Source of the DNA: Rhizobiaceae bacterium
GTDB lineage: Bacteria; Pseudomonadota; Alphaproteobacteria; Rhizobiales; Rhizobiaceae
Length of the DNA: 64,000 bases
Direction of reading: 5' to 3'
NCBI GenBank assembly: GCA_019635715.1
Contig: JAHBYY010000003.1
Coordinates: 58,785-122,784 of the forward strand
Shown: in pieces, positions 34,054 through 42,410 of the stretch
Position numbering within the stretch: position 1 is the first letter of the stretch
Layout of the letters: every line of letters starts with the position of its first letter
The notes under the pieces: generated by a model
Seen by the model: the letters and a program-made list of their open reading frames with translations, nothing else
What the model was told of the DNA's origin: nothing
Database searches by the model: none
Made by a program: the position numbers and the translations under genes

Positions 34054-36131
34054 GCGCTATCACCTCCGGTGGGATGGAGGCGCGGCGCGCCTCTTCCGGT
34101 TCGCTGCGCATCGGCCGCCATCGCGGCCTGATCACGGCCTTCGTCGCCTTCGCCGTTCTGTTCGCGGTCGTCGCCCAGCTCAGCGCCGTGCCGCTTGGCT
34201 ATTACGACATCGCCCAGATGACGACGAGTGGCGCGACGCTCGCCATCGCGGCGATGGGACAGACGGTTGTCGTGCTGTCCGGCGGCTTCGACCTGTCGGC
34301 CGCGGCGGTGATCTCGCTGGTCAACGTGACGCTCGCCACCTTCCCCTCCGACGGCAGCGTCTCGCCCTGGACGCTGACCGCGGTCGGCGTCGGCATCGGC
34401 CTGGCCGTCGGCGCCTTCAACGGCTTCTTCATCGCCTTCCTGCGCCTGCAGGCGATCGTCGTCACGCTGTCGACGATGTTCATCCTGCAGGGCATCACGC
34501 TGATCGTCATGGACAAGCCGGGCGGCATGATCGAGCCGCGCCTGTCCGAGATCCTGATCGGCGACCTGATCACCGACTGGGTGCCGATGTCGGCGGCGCT
34601 GCTCGGAGTGCTGCTGCTCTTCTGGTACTGGCTGAAGCGCACCAAGCTCGGCCTCGCCATCTACGCGATCGGCGGCGACATCGAGAGCGCCCGGTCCGCC
34701 GGCATCTCGACCCGTCTCGTGCAATTCATGGTCTATGTCATCGCCGGCGGCTTCTACGGCCTGGCCGGCGTGTTCATCAGCGCCCAGACCGGCGCCGGCG
34801 ATCCGCTCGTCGGCAATCCGATGCTGTTGCAGATGTTCGCCGCCGTGGTCGTCGGCGGCACCGTGCTGGGCGGCGGACGGGGCGGGCTGACGGGCTCGGT
34901 GCTTGGTGCCTATGTGCTGATGATCATCGTCAACATCCTGCTGGTGCTCAACGTCTCGGCCTATTTCTCGACCATCGCCGAGAGCACCATCCTGCTGCTG
35001 GCGGTGCTCAGCGCCTCGATGCACCGCAAGTCGGTGCTCGCCCAGAACCTGAGGCAGCTCCTCGACCGCTTCGCGGCCTGGCGCCAGGGCATCCTGCCGT
35101 CGCAATTGACGCTGTCGCCGCGCAAGCTGGCACTTGCCGACATAAGGCGCGACCCGTCGCCGGAGCGCGCCCAGTCGGCCATGGCTCCGTTCCGGACGCG
35201 CCACGCCGAGATCATCCGCTACGCCTTGCCGGCCTATGTCTGCTTCGTCGGCGTCCTGCTGGTGACGCAGTACGTGCTCGGCAACGCGCTCTTCCATTTC
35301 AACTACTACAACTCGCTGATCGTGCTCGCTTCCTTCCTCGCCATCCTGGCGCTCGGGCAGGGCACGGTGATCCTGACCGGCGGGCTGGACCTGTCGATCC
35401 CCTGGACGATCGGCCTGTGCGGCATCCTTCTGGCCGGCATGGTCAAGGGTTCGGATGCCGCGCTGATCTATGCCGTGCCGATCGTGCTCGTCGTCGGCAT
35501 GCTGATCGGCGTCCTGAACGGCTTCGGCATCGTCGCTCTCGGCCTGTCGCCGATCGTCATGACGCTGGCTGTCAACGGCCTGCTCCAGGGCGTGGCGCTT
35601 CTCTATTCGGGCGGTACGCCGGACGGCTTCTCCTCGCCGATGCTGCGCGCCTTCATGACCGCGAAGATCTTCGGCATAACACCGGTCGTGCCGTTCCTTG
35701 CCGTATTCGGCATATTTGCGGTCCTGCTGCTGGGGCGCACCGCCTTCGGCCGCCGCGTCTACGCGATCGGTAACAGCGAGCGCGCCGCCGAGCTGTCCGG
35801 CATTCCGGTCAAGCGTACCACCATCGCCGTCTACATGCTGTCGGGCTTCTGCTCGGCGCTGGTCGGCATCCTTCTCACCGGCTTCTCCGGCCAGGCGAGC
35901 CTTGGCATGGGCGACGAATATCTGTTGCCGTCGATCGCCGTGGTCGTCGTCGGCGGCGCGCTGATCACCGGCGGCCGCGGCTCCTATGTCGGCATGGTCG
36001 GCGGCGTGATCCTGCTCACCGCGCTGCAGATGCTGCTGGCCGGCACGACGATCCCGATCTCGGCCCGCTCCATCCTCTACGGCCTCGTCATCCTCGGCGC
36101 GATCATCGCCTTGCGCGATCGGCGCGGATGA
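34050..36131 (+). CDS. Fused sugar ABC transporter permease with two RbsC-type domains
   Basis: A 693-residue inner-membrane protein made of two RbsC/BPD_transp_2 permease domains in tandem (about 25-330 and 370-690), each with about nine hydrophobic segments. Both halves carry the family loops: GGFDLSAAAVISL in the first and GGLDLSIPWTIG in the second, with GGRGGLTGSVLGAYV and GGRGSYVGMVGGVI towards their ends. The linker (about 320-370) is hydrophilic. Most ribose-type transporters use a homodimer or two separate permeases, so this fusion is notable. The start (34050) overlaps the ATPase stop by 4 bases. The same binding-protein ligand is transported. Confidence 0.86.
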   Translation: MSAITSGGMEARRASSGSLRIGRHRGLITAFVAFAVLFAVVAQLSAVPLGYYDIAQMTTSGATLAIAAMGQTVVVLSGGFDLSAAAVISLVNVTLATFPSDGSVSPWTLTAVGVGIGLAVGAFNGFFIAFLRLQAIVVTLSTMFILQGITLIVMDKPGGMIEPRLSEILIGDLITDWVPMSAALLGVLLLFWYWLKRTKLGLAIYAIGGDIESARSAGISTRLVQFMVYVIAGGFYGLAGVFISAQTGAGDPLVGNPMLLQMFAAVVVGGTVLGGGRGGLTGSVLGAYVLMIIVNILLVLNVSAYFSTIAESTILLLAVLSASMHRKSVLAQNLRQLLDRFAAWRQGILPSQLTLSPRKLALADIRRDPSPERAQSAMAPFRTRHAEIIRYALPAYVCFVGVLLVTQYVLGNALFHFNYYNSLIVLASFLAILALGQGTVILTGGLDLSIPWTIGLCGILLAGMVKGSDAALIYAVPIVLVVGMLIGVLNGFGIVALGLSPIVMTLAVNGLLQGVALLYSGGTPDGFSSPMLRAFMTAKIFGITPVVPFLAVFGIFAVLLLGRTAFGRRVYAIGNSERAAELSGIPVKRTTIAVYMLSGFCSALVGILLTGFSGQASLGMGDEYLLPSIAVVVVGGALITGGRGSYVGMVGGVILLTALQMLLAGTTIPISARSILYGLVILGAIIALRDRRG

Positions 36132-36186
36132 CGACAATCGCGCGCTCCGCGCCGCCACCCATTGTGAAAGACCGAAAGGCAAGACC

Positions 36187-37131
36187 ATGTCACGAGTAGC
36201 GATCATCGGCACCGGCTTCATCGGGCGGGCCTGGTCGATCACCTTCGCACGGGCCGGACATGACGTCGTCCTGTGGGACAGCGATCCGAAGGCGCCGGCG
36301 ATCGCCCGCGACTACATCGCCGGCCTTCTGCCGGACCTCGAGTCCAACGGCCTGCTGAACGACGGGCCGGACAAGCTTCTCGGCCGCCTTTCGCTTTCGA
36401 GCTCGATCGACGAGGCGCTCGACGGCGTCGTCCACGTCCAGGAGAACACGCCCGAAAAGCTCGACGTCAAGAAGGCGGTCTTCTCGATGCTGGACGAGAA
36501 GGCGCCGCGCGACGCGGTGCTGGCCAGCTCGACCTCGGCCCTGCTGCCGTCGGCCTTCACCGCGCATGTCGCCGGCCGCGACCGCTGCCTCGTCGCGCAC
36601 CCTATCAATCCGCCCTATCTCATCCCCGCTGCCGAGCTCGTTCCGGCGCCGTGGACCTCCGCGGCGGTGATGGAGCGCACCGCCGAACTGTTCCGCAGCA
36701 TCGGCCAGGCGCCGCTGGTGATGAAGCGCGAGATCGACGGCTTCATCATGAACCGCCTGCAGGGCGCGCTGCTCGAAGAGGCGTTTCGCCTGGTCGACGA
36801 AGGCTATGCCTCGATCGACGACGTCGACATCGGTATCCGCGACGGTCTGGCGCTGCGCTGGTCGTTCATGGGCCCGTTCGAGACCATCGACTTGAACGCG
36901 CCCGGCGGCGTCCGCGACTATGTCGAGCGCTACGAGGGCATCTATTCCGGCCTGTGGCCGTCGACGCAGCATCGCGCCGACTGGTCGGGGCCGGTCATGG
37001 ACCGCATCGAGGCGGAGCGGCGCGCCAGGCTGCCGGCCGACAGGCTGGTCTCCCGCCAGGAGTGGCGCGATCGCCGCCTGATGGCGCTGATCGCCCACAA
37101 GCGCGACGCCGCCAAGAAGATCGGTTCCTGA
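36187..37131 (+). CDS. 3-hydroxyacyl-CoA dehydrogenase-fold oxidoreductase (lambda-crystallin/L-gulonate 3-dehydrogenase type)
   Basis: A 314-residue NAD-dependent dehydrogenase. The Rossmann motif IIGTGFIGRAW is at residues 6-16. STSALLPS and AHPINPPYLIP are typical of the lambda-crystallin/gulonate/carnitine dehydrogenase branch and distinct from fatty-acid beta-oxidation enzymes; DGFIMNRLQGALLEEAFRLV is the C-terminal domain signature. Branch members oxidise a 3-hydroxy acid to a 3-keto acid. The next gene encodes a beta-keto acid cleavage enzyme, which would use that product, a pairing known from carnitine degradation (carnitine dehydrogenase plus BKACE). Here the sugar-type transporter suggests a polyhydroxylated acid instead of carnitine, which is inference. 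Confidence 0.82.
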   Translation: MSRVAIIGTGFIGRAWSITFARAGHDVVLWDSDPKAPAIARDYIAGLLPDLESNGLLNDGPDKLLGRLSLSSSIDEALDGVVHVQENTPEKLDVKKAVFSMLDEKAPRDAVLASSTSALLPSAFTAHVAGRDRCLVAHPINPPYLIPAAELVPAPWTSAAVMERTAELFRSIGQAPLVMKREIDGFIMNRLQGALLEEAFRLVDEGYASIDDVDIGIRDGLALRWSFMGPFETIDLNAPGGVRDYVERYEGIYSGLWPSTQHRADWSGPVMDRIEAERRARLPADRLVSRQEWRDRRLMALIAHKRDAAKKIGS

Positions 37132-37166
37132 ACCCTACCGCAGCACAGCATTCGAGGCAGACGCCC

Positions 37167-38105
37167 ATGGCCAAGGCCACATCCGGAAAAGTCATCATCA
37201 CCTGCGCCGTGACGGGCGCGATCCATACGCCGTCCATGTCGGAATATCTGCCGATCACCCCGCAGCAGATCATCGACGACGCGCTCGGCGCCGCGGAGGC
37301 GGGCGCGGCGATCCTGCACCTGCACGCCCGCAATCCCGAGAACGGCAAGCCGGACCAGACGCCCGAGGGCTTCATGAAGTTCCTGCCGCAGATCAAGCAG
37401 GCGACCAACGCGGCGATCAACCTGACGACCGGCGGCAGCCCCTACATGAAGGTCGAGGAGCGCGTGCTGCCGGCCCAGAAGCTGAAGCCGGAGGTGGCGT
37501 CGCTCAACATGGGCTCGATGAATTTCGGCCTTTTCCACCTGCTCGACAAATACAAGGAATTCAAGCACGACTGGGAGAAGCCGCATCTCGAAGCGACCAA
37601 GGACCTGGTGTTCCGCAACTCGTTCAAGGACATCGAGTTCATTCTCAAGACCTGCTACGAGAACAACACGCGCTTCGAGTTCGAGTGCTACGACATCGCC
37701 CATCTCTACAATCTCAAGCACTTCGCCGATCGCGGACTGGTCAAGCCGCCCTTCTTCGTGCAGTCGGTGTTCGGCATCCTCGGCGGCATCGGCACGCACC
37801 CCGAAGACGTCCAGCACATGAAGCGCACCGCTGATCGCCTGTTCGGCTCCGACTACCGCTGGTCGGTTCTCGGCGCCGGCGCCAGCCAGCTCAGGATCGC
37901 CGCGCAGGCGGCGGCCCTTGGCGGCAATGTCCGCGTCGGCCTGGAAGACTCGCTGTGGGCGGGCAAGGGCAAGCTGGCGAAATCCAGCGCCGATCAGGTG
38001 AAGCTGGTCCGCCAGATGATCGAAGGGCTCGGCCTGGAGATCGCGACGCCCGACGAGGCGCGCGAGATTCTCTCCCTCAAGGGGGCGGCCAGCGTCGGCT
38101 TCTGA
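37167..38105 (+). CDS. Beta-keto acid cleavage enzyme (BKACE, DUF849 family)
   Basis: A 312-residue TIM-barrel zinc enzyme of the BKACE family, which condenses a beta-keto acid with acetyl-CoA to give acetoacetate and a new CoA thioester. Family marks are ITCAVTGAIHTPSMSEYLPI at the N-terminus, the zinc/catalytic HLHARNP (about 51-57), INLTTGG, FECYDIAHLYNL, and a late WSVLGAGASQLRIAAQA. It follows the 3-hydroxy acid dehydrogenase by 35 bases and ends the operon ahead of a strong terminator. The dehydrogenase-BKACE pair defines a short oxidative-cleavage route, and the family's many uncharacterised subgroups leave the substrate open. Confidence 0.85.
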   Translation: MAKATSGKVIITCAVTGAIHTPSMSEYLPITPQQIIDDALGAAEAGAAILHLHARNPENGKPDQTPEGFMKFLPQIKQATNAAINLTTGGSPYMKVEERVLPAQKLKPEVASLNMGSMNFGLFHLLDKYKEFKHDWEKPHLEATKDLVFRNSFKDIEFILKTCYENNTRFEFECYDIAHLYNLKHFADRGLVKPPFFVQSVFGILGGIGTHPEDVQHMKRTADRLFGSDYRWSVLGAGASQLRIAAQAAALGGNVRVGLEDSLWAGKGKLAKSSADQVKLVRQMIEGLGLEIATPDEAREILSLKGAASVGF

Positions 38106-38137
38106 GCCTGCCGCCGCAGATCGAGGCAGATTTCCGC

Positions 38138-38180
38138 AAAAAATGCCGGCCGGGCTTCAATGCCCGGCCGGCATTTTTTT
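38138..38180 (+). terminator. Strong intrinsic terminator
   Basis: A perfect stem with arms TGCCGGCCGGGC and GCCCGGCCGGCA and a 6-base loop, flanked by six A on the left and seven T on the right, so it can terminate in both directions. It lies 32 bases past the BKACE stop and closes that operon. Confidence 0.92.
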
Positions 38181-38594
38181 GCCGACGTGCAAGCCCATCC
38201 GGAGCTTCTACGAACGCGCGGGCACCGCGTCCGGCTCCGGCCGCCGGATTGCCGGAACCGTTCTAATCCGAAAATCTTCGCACCTGCGAAATCGCCTTAG
38301 CGGACGCCGCAACCGGCGCGCCGCAGTGTCCGGATGCACCGTTTTTCCGGCACCGTTCTACCGACGGCCCGTCTGCCGCGCTGTCGCGCCGGCGGTGGAT
38401 TTTTGCAGCGCAGCAAGGTGTTGCCGGCCCCGGACTGTCCCTGGGAGGCCGCGCCCGCCCCGAGTCGGACCCGCCTTGCAAGCGTCATCAGGCTATTTTC
38501 CGGCTAATGAATAGCGCCATCGCTACAATGAATTTGCGCAAAAGGGAGCGGGAACGAAAGTAAGCGAAAGTGATATCACATAAAGGGAGGGGCA
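38181..38594. other. Intergenic region upstream of the Rieske/ABC/desaturase operon
   Basis: About 410 bases between a strong terminator and the Rieske ferredoxin gene, with no convincing coding sequence. The right end is AT-richer (GGCTATTTTCCGGCTAATGAA, then ATCGCTACAATGAATT) and probably contains the promoter. Directly repeated CGAAAGT boxes stand just before the ribosome binding site. Confidence 0.45.
38555..38571 (+). promoter_or_regulatory. Direct repeat CGAAAGT, possible operator
   Basis: Two copies of CGAAAGT (38555-38561 and 38565-38571) are spaced exactly 10 bases apart, one helical turn, 24 bases before the Rieske ferredoxin start. DeoR-family sugar repressors often bind tandem GAAA-rich repeats, but no DeoR gene lies in the window, so the binding protein could be encoded elsewhere or be the LysR protein at the operon end. 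Confidence 0.35.
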
Positions 38595-38927
38595 ATGACA
38601 GCCCAGACGCGCGGGGTCGAGAAGGCATGGGTGCGGGCGATCGCGGCCGACAGTCTGCCGGTGGACGATGCGACGCGCATCGAGCACGAGGGCCGCTGCA
38701 TCGCCATCTTCAACCTTGGCGGCAAATTCTACGCCACATCAGGCATCTGCACACATGCGCACGCCTTCCTTTCGGAAGGCTACATAGACGGTCAGACTGT
38801 GGAATGCCCGCTGCACCAGGGGCTGTTCCACATTCCGACCGGCACGCCGCTGTCGCCGCCCGTCACCGAGCGGCTGGAGACTTTTGAAACCCGTGTGTCC
38901 GACGGCTACGTCGACATTCTGGTCTGA
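38595..38927 (+). CDS. Rieske-type [2Fe-2S] ferredoxin
   Basis: A 110-residue soluble Rieske ferredoxin of the oxygenase-associated kind. The cluster ligands are Cys52/His54 (CTH) and Cys71/His74 (CPLH), 17 residues apart, and the rest of the sequence is a compact beta-sandwich with no catalytic domain. A GGGAGGGG site precedes the ATG. Such ferredoxins pass electrons from an FAD reductase to an oxygenase. Downstream in the same direction lie a matching ferredoxin reductase and a membrane di-iron desaturase-fold enzyme, so all three parts of an oxygenase system are present, with sugar transport genes in between. Confidence 0.9.
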   Translation: MTAQTRGVEKAWVRAIAADSLPVDDATRIEHEGRCIAIFNLGGKFYATSGICTHAHAFLSEGYIDGQTVECPLHQGLFHIPTGTPLSPPVTERLETFETRVSDGYVDILV

Positions 38928-38995
38928 GGGGACAGGCAGCCCCTGACTTTCGGGACATATCCCGGGCTGAAACCAAAATATGGGAGGAGAAATCA

Positions 38996-40297
38996 ATGCT
39001 GGAACTATCACGTCGCCAATTGCTGAGGTCCGCCGCGGCGGTCTCGGCGCTTGCACTGGTCCCCGTCACGTCGCTGCTGGCACAGGCCGATGACAAGGGC
39101 GTCCACACGATCCTCAACGAACTGATCAAGAAGTATTCCGACGAGGCGAAGGCCTCGATGTCGAACGAGGAGGTCGCCGCGCTGTTCGAGAAGGACGGCT
39201 TCCGCGACTATCTCGACGTCTATCCGGTCGGCGACCTGGCGGGCGGCTTCGTCTGGAAGCCCGGAATGGGCGCCACCTTCACCGGTCCTCACAGCAAGCT
39301 GGAGATCAAGTCGCCGTTCACCGACTATCTGCCGCTGCCGGAGGGCCCGGTGCTGGATCCCGACAAGAAGTACCGGATCGGCCTCGTCTTCCACGGCTTC
39401 AACCACCCCTGGCTGATCAGCCTCGCCGACACCGCCTCATGGGAGGCGGCGCGCCATCCCAACATCGAGCTCGAGGTCATCGACGCCGAGTTCGACGACA
39501 ACAAGATGGGTCAGGTCATCGATACCTGGATCGCCAAGCAGTATGACGGCATCGTGCTGTGGCCGAGCCGCGAAGCCCCGATGGGGCCGCCCGTCGATCG
39601 CGCCATCGCCGCCGGCATCCCGACGGTCAGCCTCGATCGCCGCACCTCCTCGGAAGTCATCAGCTCCGAAGTGCTCGGCAATTTCTACGCCAACGGCCTT
39701 CAGCAGGGCCTCTATCTCAAGCACGCCGCGCCGGACGGCAACATCATCTTCAACCGCAAGGATCTCGGCTCGACCGCCGACTCCATCCGCACCGGTGCGT
39801 TCCTCGAAGTGATCGGCAACACCCCCGGCTACAAGGTGCTGGCCAACTACCACACCAACAGCCAGCGCACGCTCGCCTTCAAGTCGACCGCCGACGCGCT
39901 GCAGGCGTTCAAGGACATCTCCGTGTCCTTCAACACGGGCGGCGAGGAGGCGATGGGCGCGCTGGACGCCATTCGCGAGGCCAACCGGCTGAACAGCGCG
40001 CCGGGCGGCAAGAAGATCATGATCCTGGCCAACGATGACGCGCGCGAAGTGCTCAAGGAGATCAGGGCCGGCAACATCGACATGGTGTCGCCCTACACGC
40101 CGCTGATCGGCGACATCGGCATCCGCGCCGTCGTCATGCATATCGGCGCCAAGGAGGGCAAGAACGAGGCGCCGCCGAAGTTGATCATGACGCCGAACCT
40201 GCCCATGATCACCCGGGAGAAGATGAACATCGAGGGCATCGAGACGCTGACGCCCGATGAGTGGCCCTACGCCTACGGTCCGGAAGCCTCCGGCTGA
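38996..40297 (+). CDS. Sugar-type ABC substrate-binding protein with N-terminal extension
   Basis: A 433-residue periplasmic protein of the RbsB/type 1 family, about 80-100 residues longer than usual. The N-terminus LSRRQLLRSAAAVSALALVP has a twin-arginine-like signal. An extra region of about 90 residues (35-120, with ALFEKDGFRDYLDVYPVGDL) precedes the normal start KYRIGLVFHGFNHPWLISL of the type 1 fold. The body has QVIDTWIAKQYDGIVLWPS and GIPTVSLDRRTSSE. The extension may add ligand or partner contacts. It is followed by a perfect hairpin and the permeases. The ligand is unknown, but the operon's oxygenase genes suggest a substituted sugar or polyol. Confidence 0.82.
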   Translation: MLELSRRQLLRSAAAVSALALVPVTSLLAQADDKGVHTILNELIKKYSDEAKASMSNEEVAALFEKDGFRDYLDVYPVGDLAGGFVWKPGMGATFTGPHSKLEIKSPFTDYLPLPEGPVLDPDKKYRIGLVFHGFNHPWLISLADTASWEAARHPNIELEVIDAEFDDNKMGQVIDTWIAKQYDGIVLWPSREAPMGPPVDRAIAAGIPTVSLDRRTSSEVISSEVLGNFYANGLQQGLYLKHAAPDGNIIFNRKDLGSTADSIRTGAFLEVIGNTPGYKVLANYHTNSQRTLAFKSTADALQAFKDISVSFNTGGEEAMGALDAIREANRLNSAPGGKKIMILANDDAREVLKEIRAGNIDMVSPYTPLIGDIGIRAVVMHIGAKEGKNEAPPKLIMTPNLPMITREKMNIEGIETLTPDEWPYAYGPEASG

Positions 40298-40314
40298 TCT
40301 CAGCCTCCCAGGCC

Positions 40315-40345
40315 GCCTGCCGGGCCTTTGCAAGGCCCGGCAGGC
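40315..40345 (+). terminator. Perfect 14-bp hairpin after the binding-protein gene
   Basis: Arms GCCTGCCGGGCCTT and AAGGCCCGGCAGGC pair perfectly over 14 bases with a 3-base loop, 18 bases past the binding-protein stop. There is no T run, and the next permease gene follows within 40 bases, so this most likely protects or attenuates the transcript, keeping the binding protein in excess. Confidence 0.6.
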
Positions 40346-40380
40346 ATCTGTCCAGCAAGGCACGCAGGTGCGATAGCGCG

Positions 40381-41373
40381 ATGACGACGATGGAAGACAA
40401 GGTCGCCGATCGGGGGGCGCCATCCCGGACGTTCGACATGGTGAGACAGGCGGGCAGCGGCGACCTGAGCCGTCTGGCCGTCCTCGTGGTGCTTGTCGTC
40501 CTCGGCCAGATCATCACCCCCGCGTTCCTGTCGCTGGGCAACGTTCACGTCATCCTCATGGCGGTCGCCGCCATCGGCATCATGGCCTACGGCATGACGC
40601 TGGTGGTCATCACCGGCGAGATCGACCTGTCGGTCGCCGGCATCGCCATCCTGTCCTGTGTCGTCGGCGGCCTGCTGATCCCGACCGGTTCGGCGGTTCT
40701 CGTCATCGGCGCGACGCTTGCGACGGGGCTGCTCGTCGGCCTGCTGAACGGCGTCCTCGTCGCGGCCATCGGCATTCCCTCGCTCATCGCCACGCTCGGC
40801 ATGCTCGGCATCAGCCGTGCGCTGGCCAACATCGCCTCGGGCGGACAGGCGCTCTATCCGGAGCCGATCGCCGCCTATCTTTGGCTCGGCCGCGGTGCCG
40901 TCGCCGGAGTGCCGGTGCCGGTTCTGCTTCTCGCAATCCTCGGGGTGGCCGCCATCCTGCTGACCCGATATTCGACGTTCGGCCGCGCCCTCTACGCGAC
41001 GGGCGGCAATGTGCGGGCGGCCGCGCTGTCCGGCATCAACACGGTTGCGGTGCGGACGGTCGTCTTCATGATCTCCGGCGTCTGCGCAGCACTCGCCGGC
41101 ATTCTGGAGTGCGCGCGCCTGTCCTACATCAATCCGGCGGGCCTTGAGGGCATGGAGCTTTCGGTGCTCGCCGTGACCGTGCTGGGCGGCGCCGCGCTCG
41201 CCGGCGGCTCGGGCTCGATCACCGGCACGCTGGTCGCCGCGGTGATCATCGGCATCGTCAACAACCTGCTCAATCAGATGGGCGTCAGCATCTATCTCCA
41301 GCAGGTGGTGACGGCGGCGGTGATCCTGGCGGTGGTGCTGCCGGGAATGTGGCGCCGGGGGATCGTGAAATGA
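40381..41373 (+). CDS. Sugar ABC transporter permease 1 (RbsC type)
   Basis: A 330-residue inner-membrane permease with eight to ten hydrophobic segments. The family loop VVITGEIDLSVAGIAIL, the ATGGNVRAAALSGI loop that contacts the ATPase, and the late GGAALAGGSGSITGTLV are all present. I use the ATG at 40381 (MTTMEDKV); longer in-frame starts run back into the binding-protein gene. Its stop overlaps the start of the second permease (ATGA), so the pair forms a heterodimer, unlike the fused permease of the previous operon. Confidence 0.88.
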   Translation: MTTMEDKVADRGAPSRTFDMVRQAGSGDLSRLAVLVVLVVLGQIITPAFLSLGNVHVILMAVAAIGIMAYGMTLVVITGEIDLSVAGIAILSCVVGGLLIPTGSAVLVIGATLATGLLVGLLNGVLVAAIGIPSLIATLGMLGISRALANIASGGQALYPEPIAAYLWLGRGAVAGVPVPVLLLAILGVAAILLTRYSTFGRALYATGGNVRAAALSGINTVAVRTVVFMISGVCAALAGILECARLSYINPAGLEGMELSVLAVTVLGGAALAGGSGSITGTLVAAVIIGIVNNLLNQMGVSIYLQQVVTAAVILAVVLPGMWRRGIVK

Positions 41374-42398
41374 GCGCGGCCGGACTTGCCTCTCCCTCCG
41401 CCTCGCGCCTCGGCCCCTTTCTCGCCGGGCTTCTGCGCGACCCGATCGTCTGGCTGATTGTCGCGATCTTCGCCGTCGGCTCGCTGACCTCGGAATACTA
41501 TCTGACCGCCGCCAACATCGAGAACCTGATGCGCAACATCGCGGTGATCGGCCTGCTGTCGCTCGGCATGACGGTGGTCCTGCTGACCGGGCGCATCGAC
41601 CTGTCGGTCGCCGCCCTGATGATCTTCTCGGTCATCGTCGGCGTCGTCCTGATGGCCTGGCTCGGCTCGGTGATCGGCGTGCGCTGGCTGGTGCGCGGCA
41701 ACACCTTCGCCGGCCCGACGCTCGCCGTCATGGGTATAGCGCTGGCGACGGGTGCCTTTGTCGGGGCGATCAACGGCATCGGCGTCGCCTATCTGAAGGT
41801 CGCGTCCTTCATCATGACGCTGGTGTCGCTGACGGCGCTGCGCGGCTTCAACTACGTGCTGACCAACGGCCATCCCTATTATCTCAAGTCGCCGCTGTTC
41901 AACTGGGTCGGCGACGCCAAGCTCGGCCCGGTTCCCGTCAGCTTCGCCATCTTCCTTGCCGTGCTCGTCGCCCTTATCGCCTTCGTCAACGGCACGGTGC
42001 GGGGAGGGCGCTTCTACGCCATCGGCGGCAACGAGAAGGCTGCCCTCTACGCCGGCATCAAGACGGCGCGCTACGTCGTGCTCGCCTTCGTCATCAGCGG
42101 CATCTGCGCGGCGATCGCCGGGATCGTGTTCACGGCACGCCTGAAGTCGGTCGATGCGCCTCTCGCCGCCGGCTACGAGCTTACCGCCATCGCCATCGCG
42201 GTCATTGGCGGTACGGCGCTGTCGGGCGGTGTCGGCTCCCCTTGGCGGACATTGCTCGGCAGCGTCGCATTCGCGGCGGGGCTGAACCTGCTCGCCATCT
42301 GGGGCGTCGGCACCTGGTATCAGAACCTGGCGATCGGCATCGTGCTGATCCTGTCCGTCGGCCTGTCGAAGTTGAGCCGCAAGAAAGTTCAGTCCTAA
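41370..42398 (+). CDS. Sugar ABC transporter permease 2 (RbsC type)
   Basis: A 342-residue inner-membrane permease, paralogous to the preceding one. It has VLLTGRIDLSVAALMIF, a longer periplasmic loop near 95-115 (GVRWLVRGNTFAG), the ATPase-contact loop AIGGNEKAALYAGIKTA, and GGTALSGGVGSPWRTLLGS near the end. The translated start is coupled to the previous stop by a 4-base overlap. A putative ribosome site GGGGG precedes the kinase gene 12 bases downstream. Confidence 0.88.
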   Translation: MSAAGLASPSASRLGPFLAGLLRDPIVWLIVAIFAVGSLTSEYYLTAANIENLMRNIAVIGLLSLGMTVVLLTGRIDLSVAALMIFSVIVGVVLMAWLGSVIGVRWLVRGNTFAGPTLAVMGIALATGAFVGAINGIGVAYLKVASFIMTLVSLTALRGFNYVLTNGHPYYLKSPLFNWVGDAKLGPVPVSFAIFLAVLVALIAFVNGTVRGGRFYAIGGNEKAALYAGIKTARYVVLAFVISGICAAIAGIVFTARLKSVDAPLAAGYELTAIAIAVIGGTALSGGVGSPWRTLLGSVAFAAGLNLLAIWGVGTWYQNLAIGIVLILSVGLSKLSRKKVQS

Positions 42399-42410
42399 AG
42401 GGGGAAGCAT

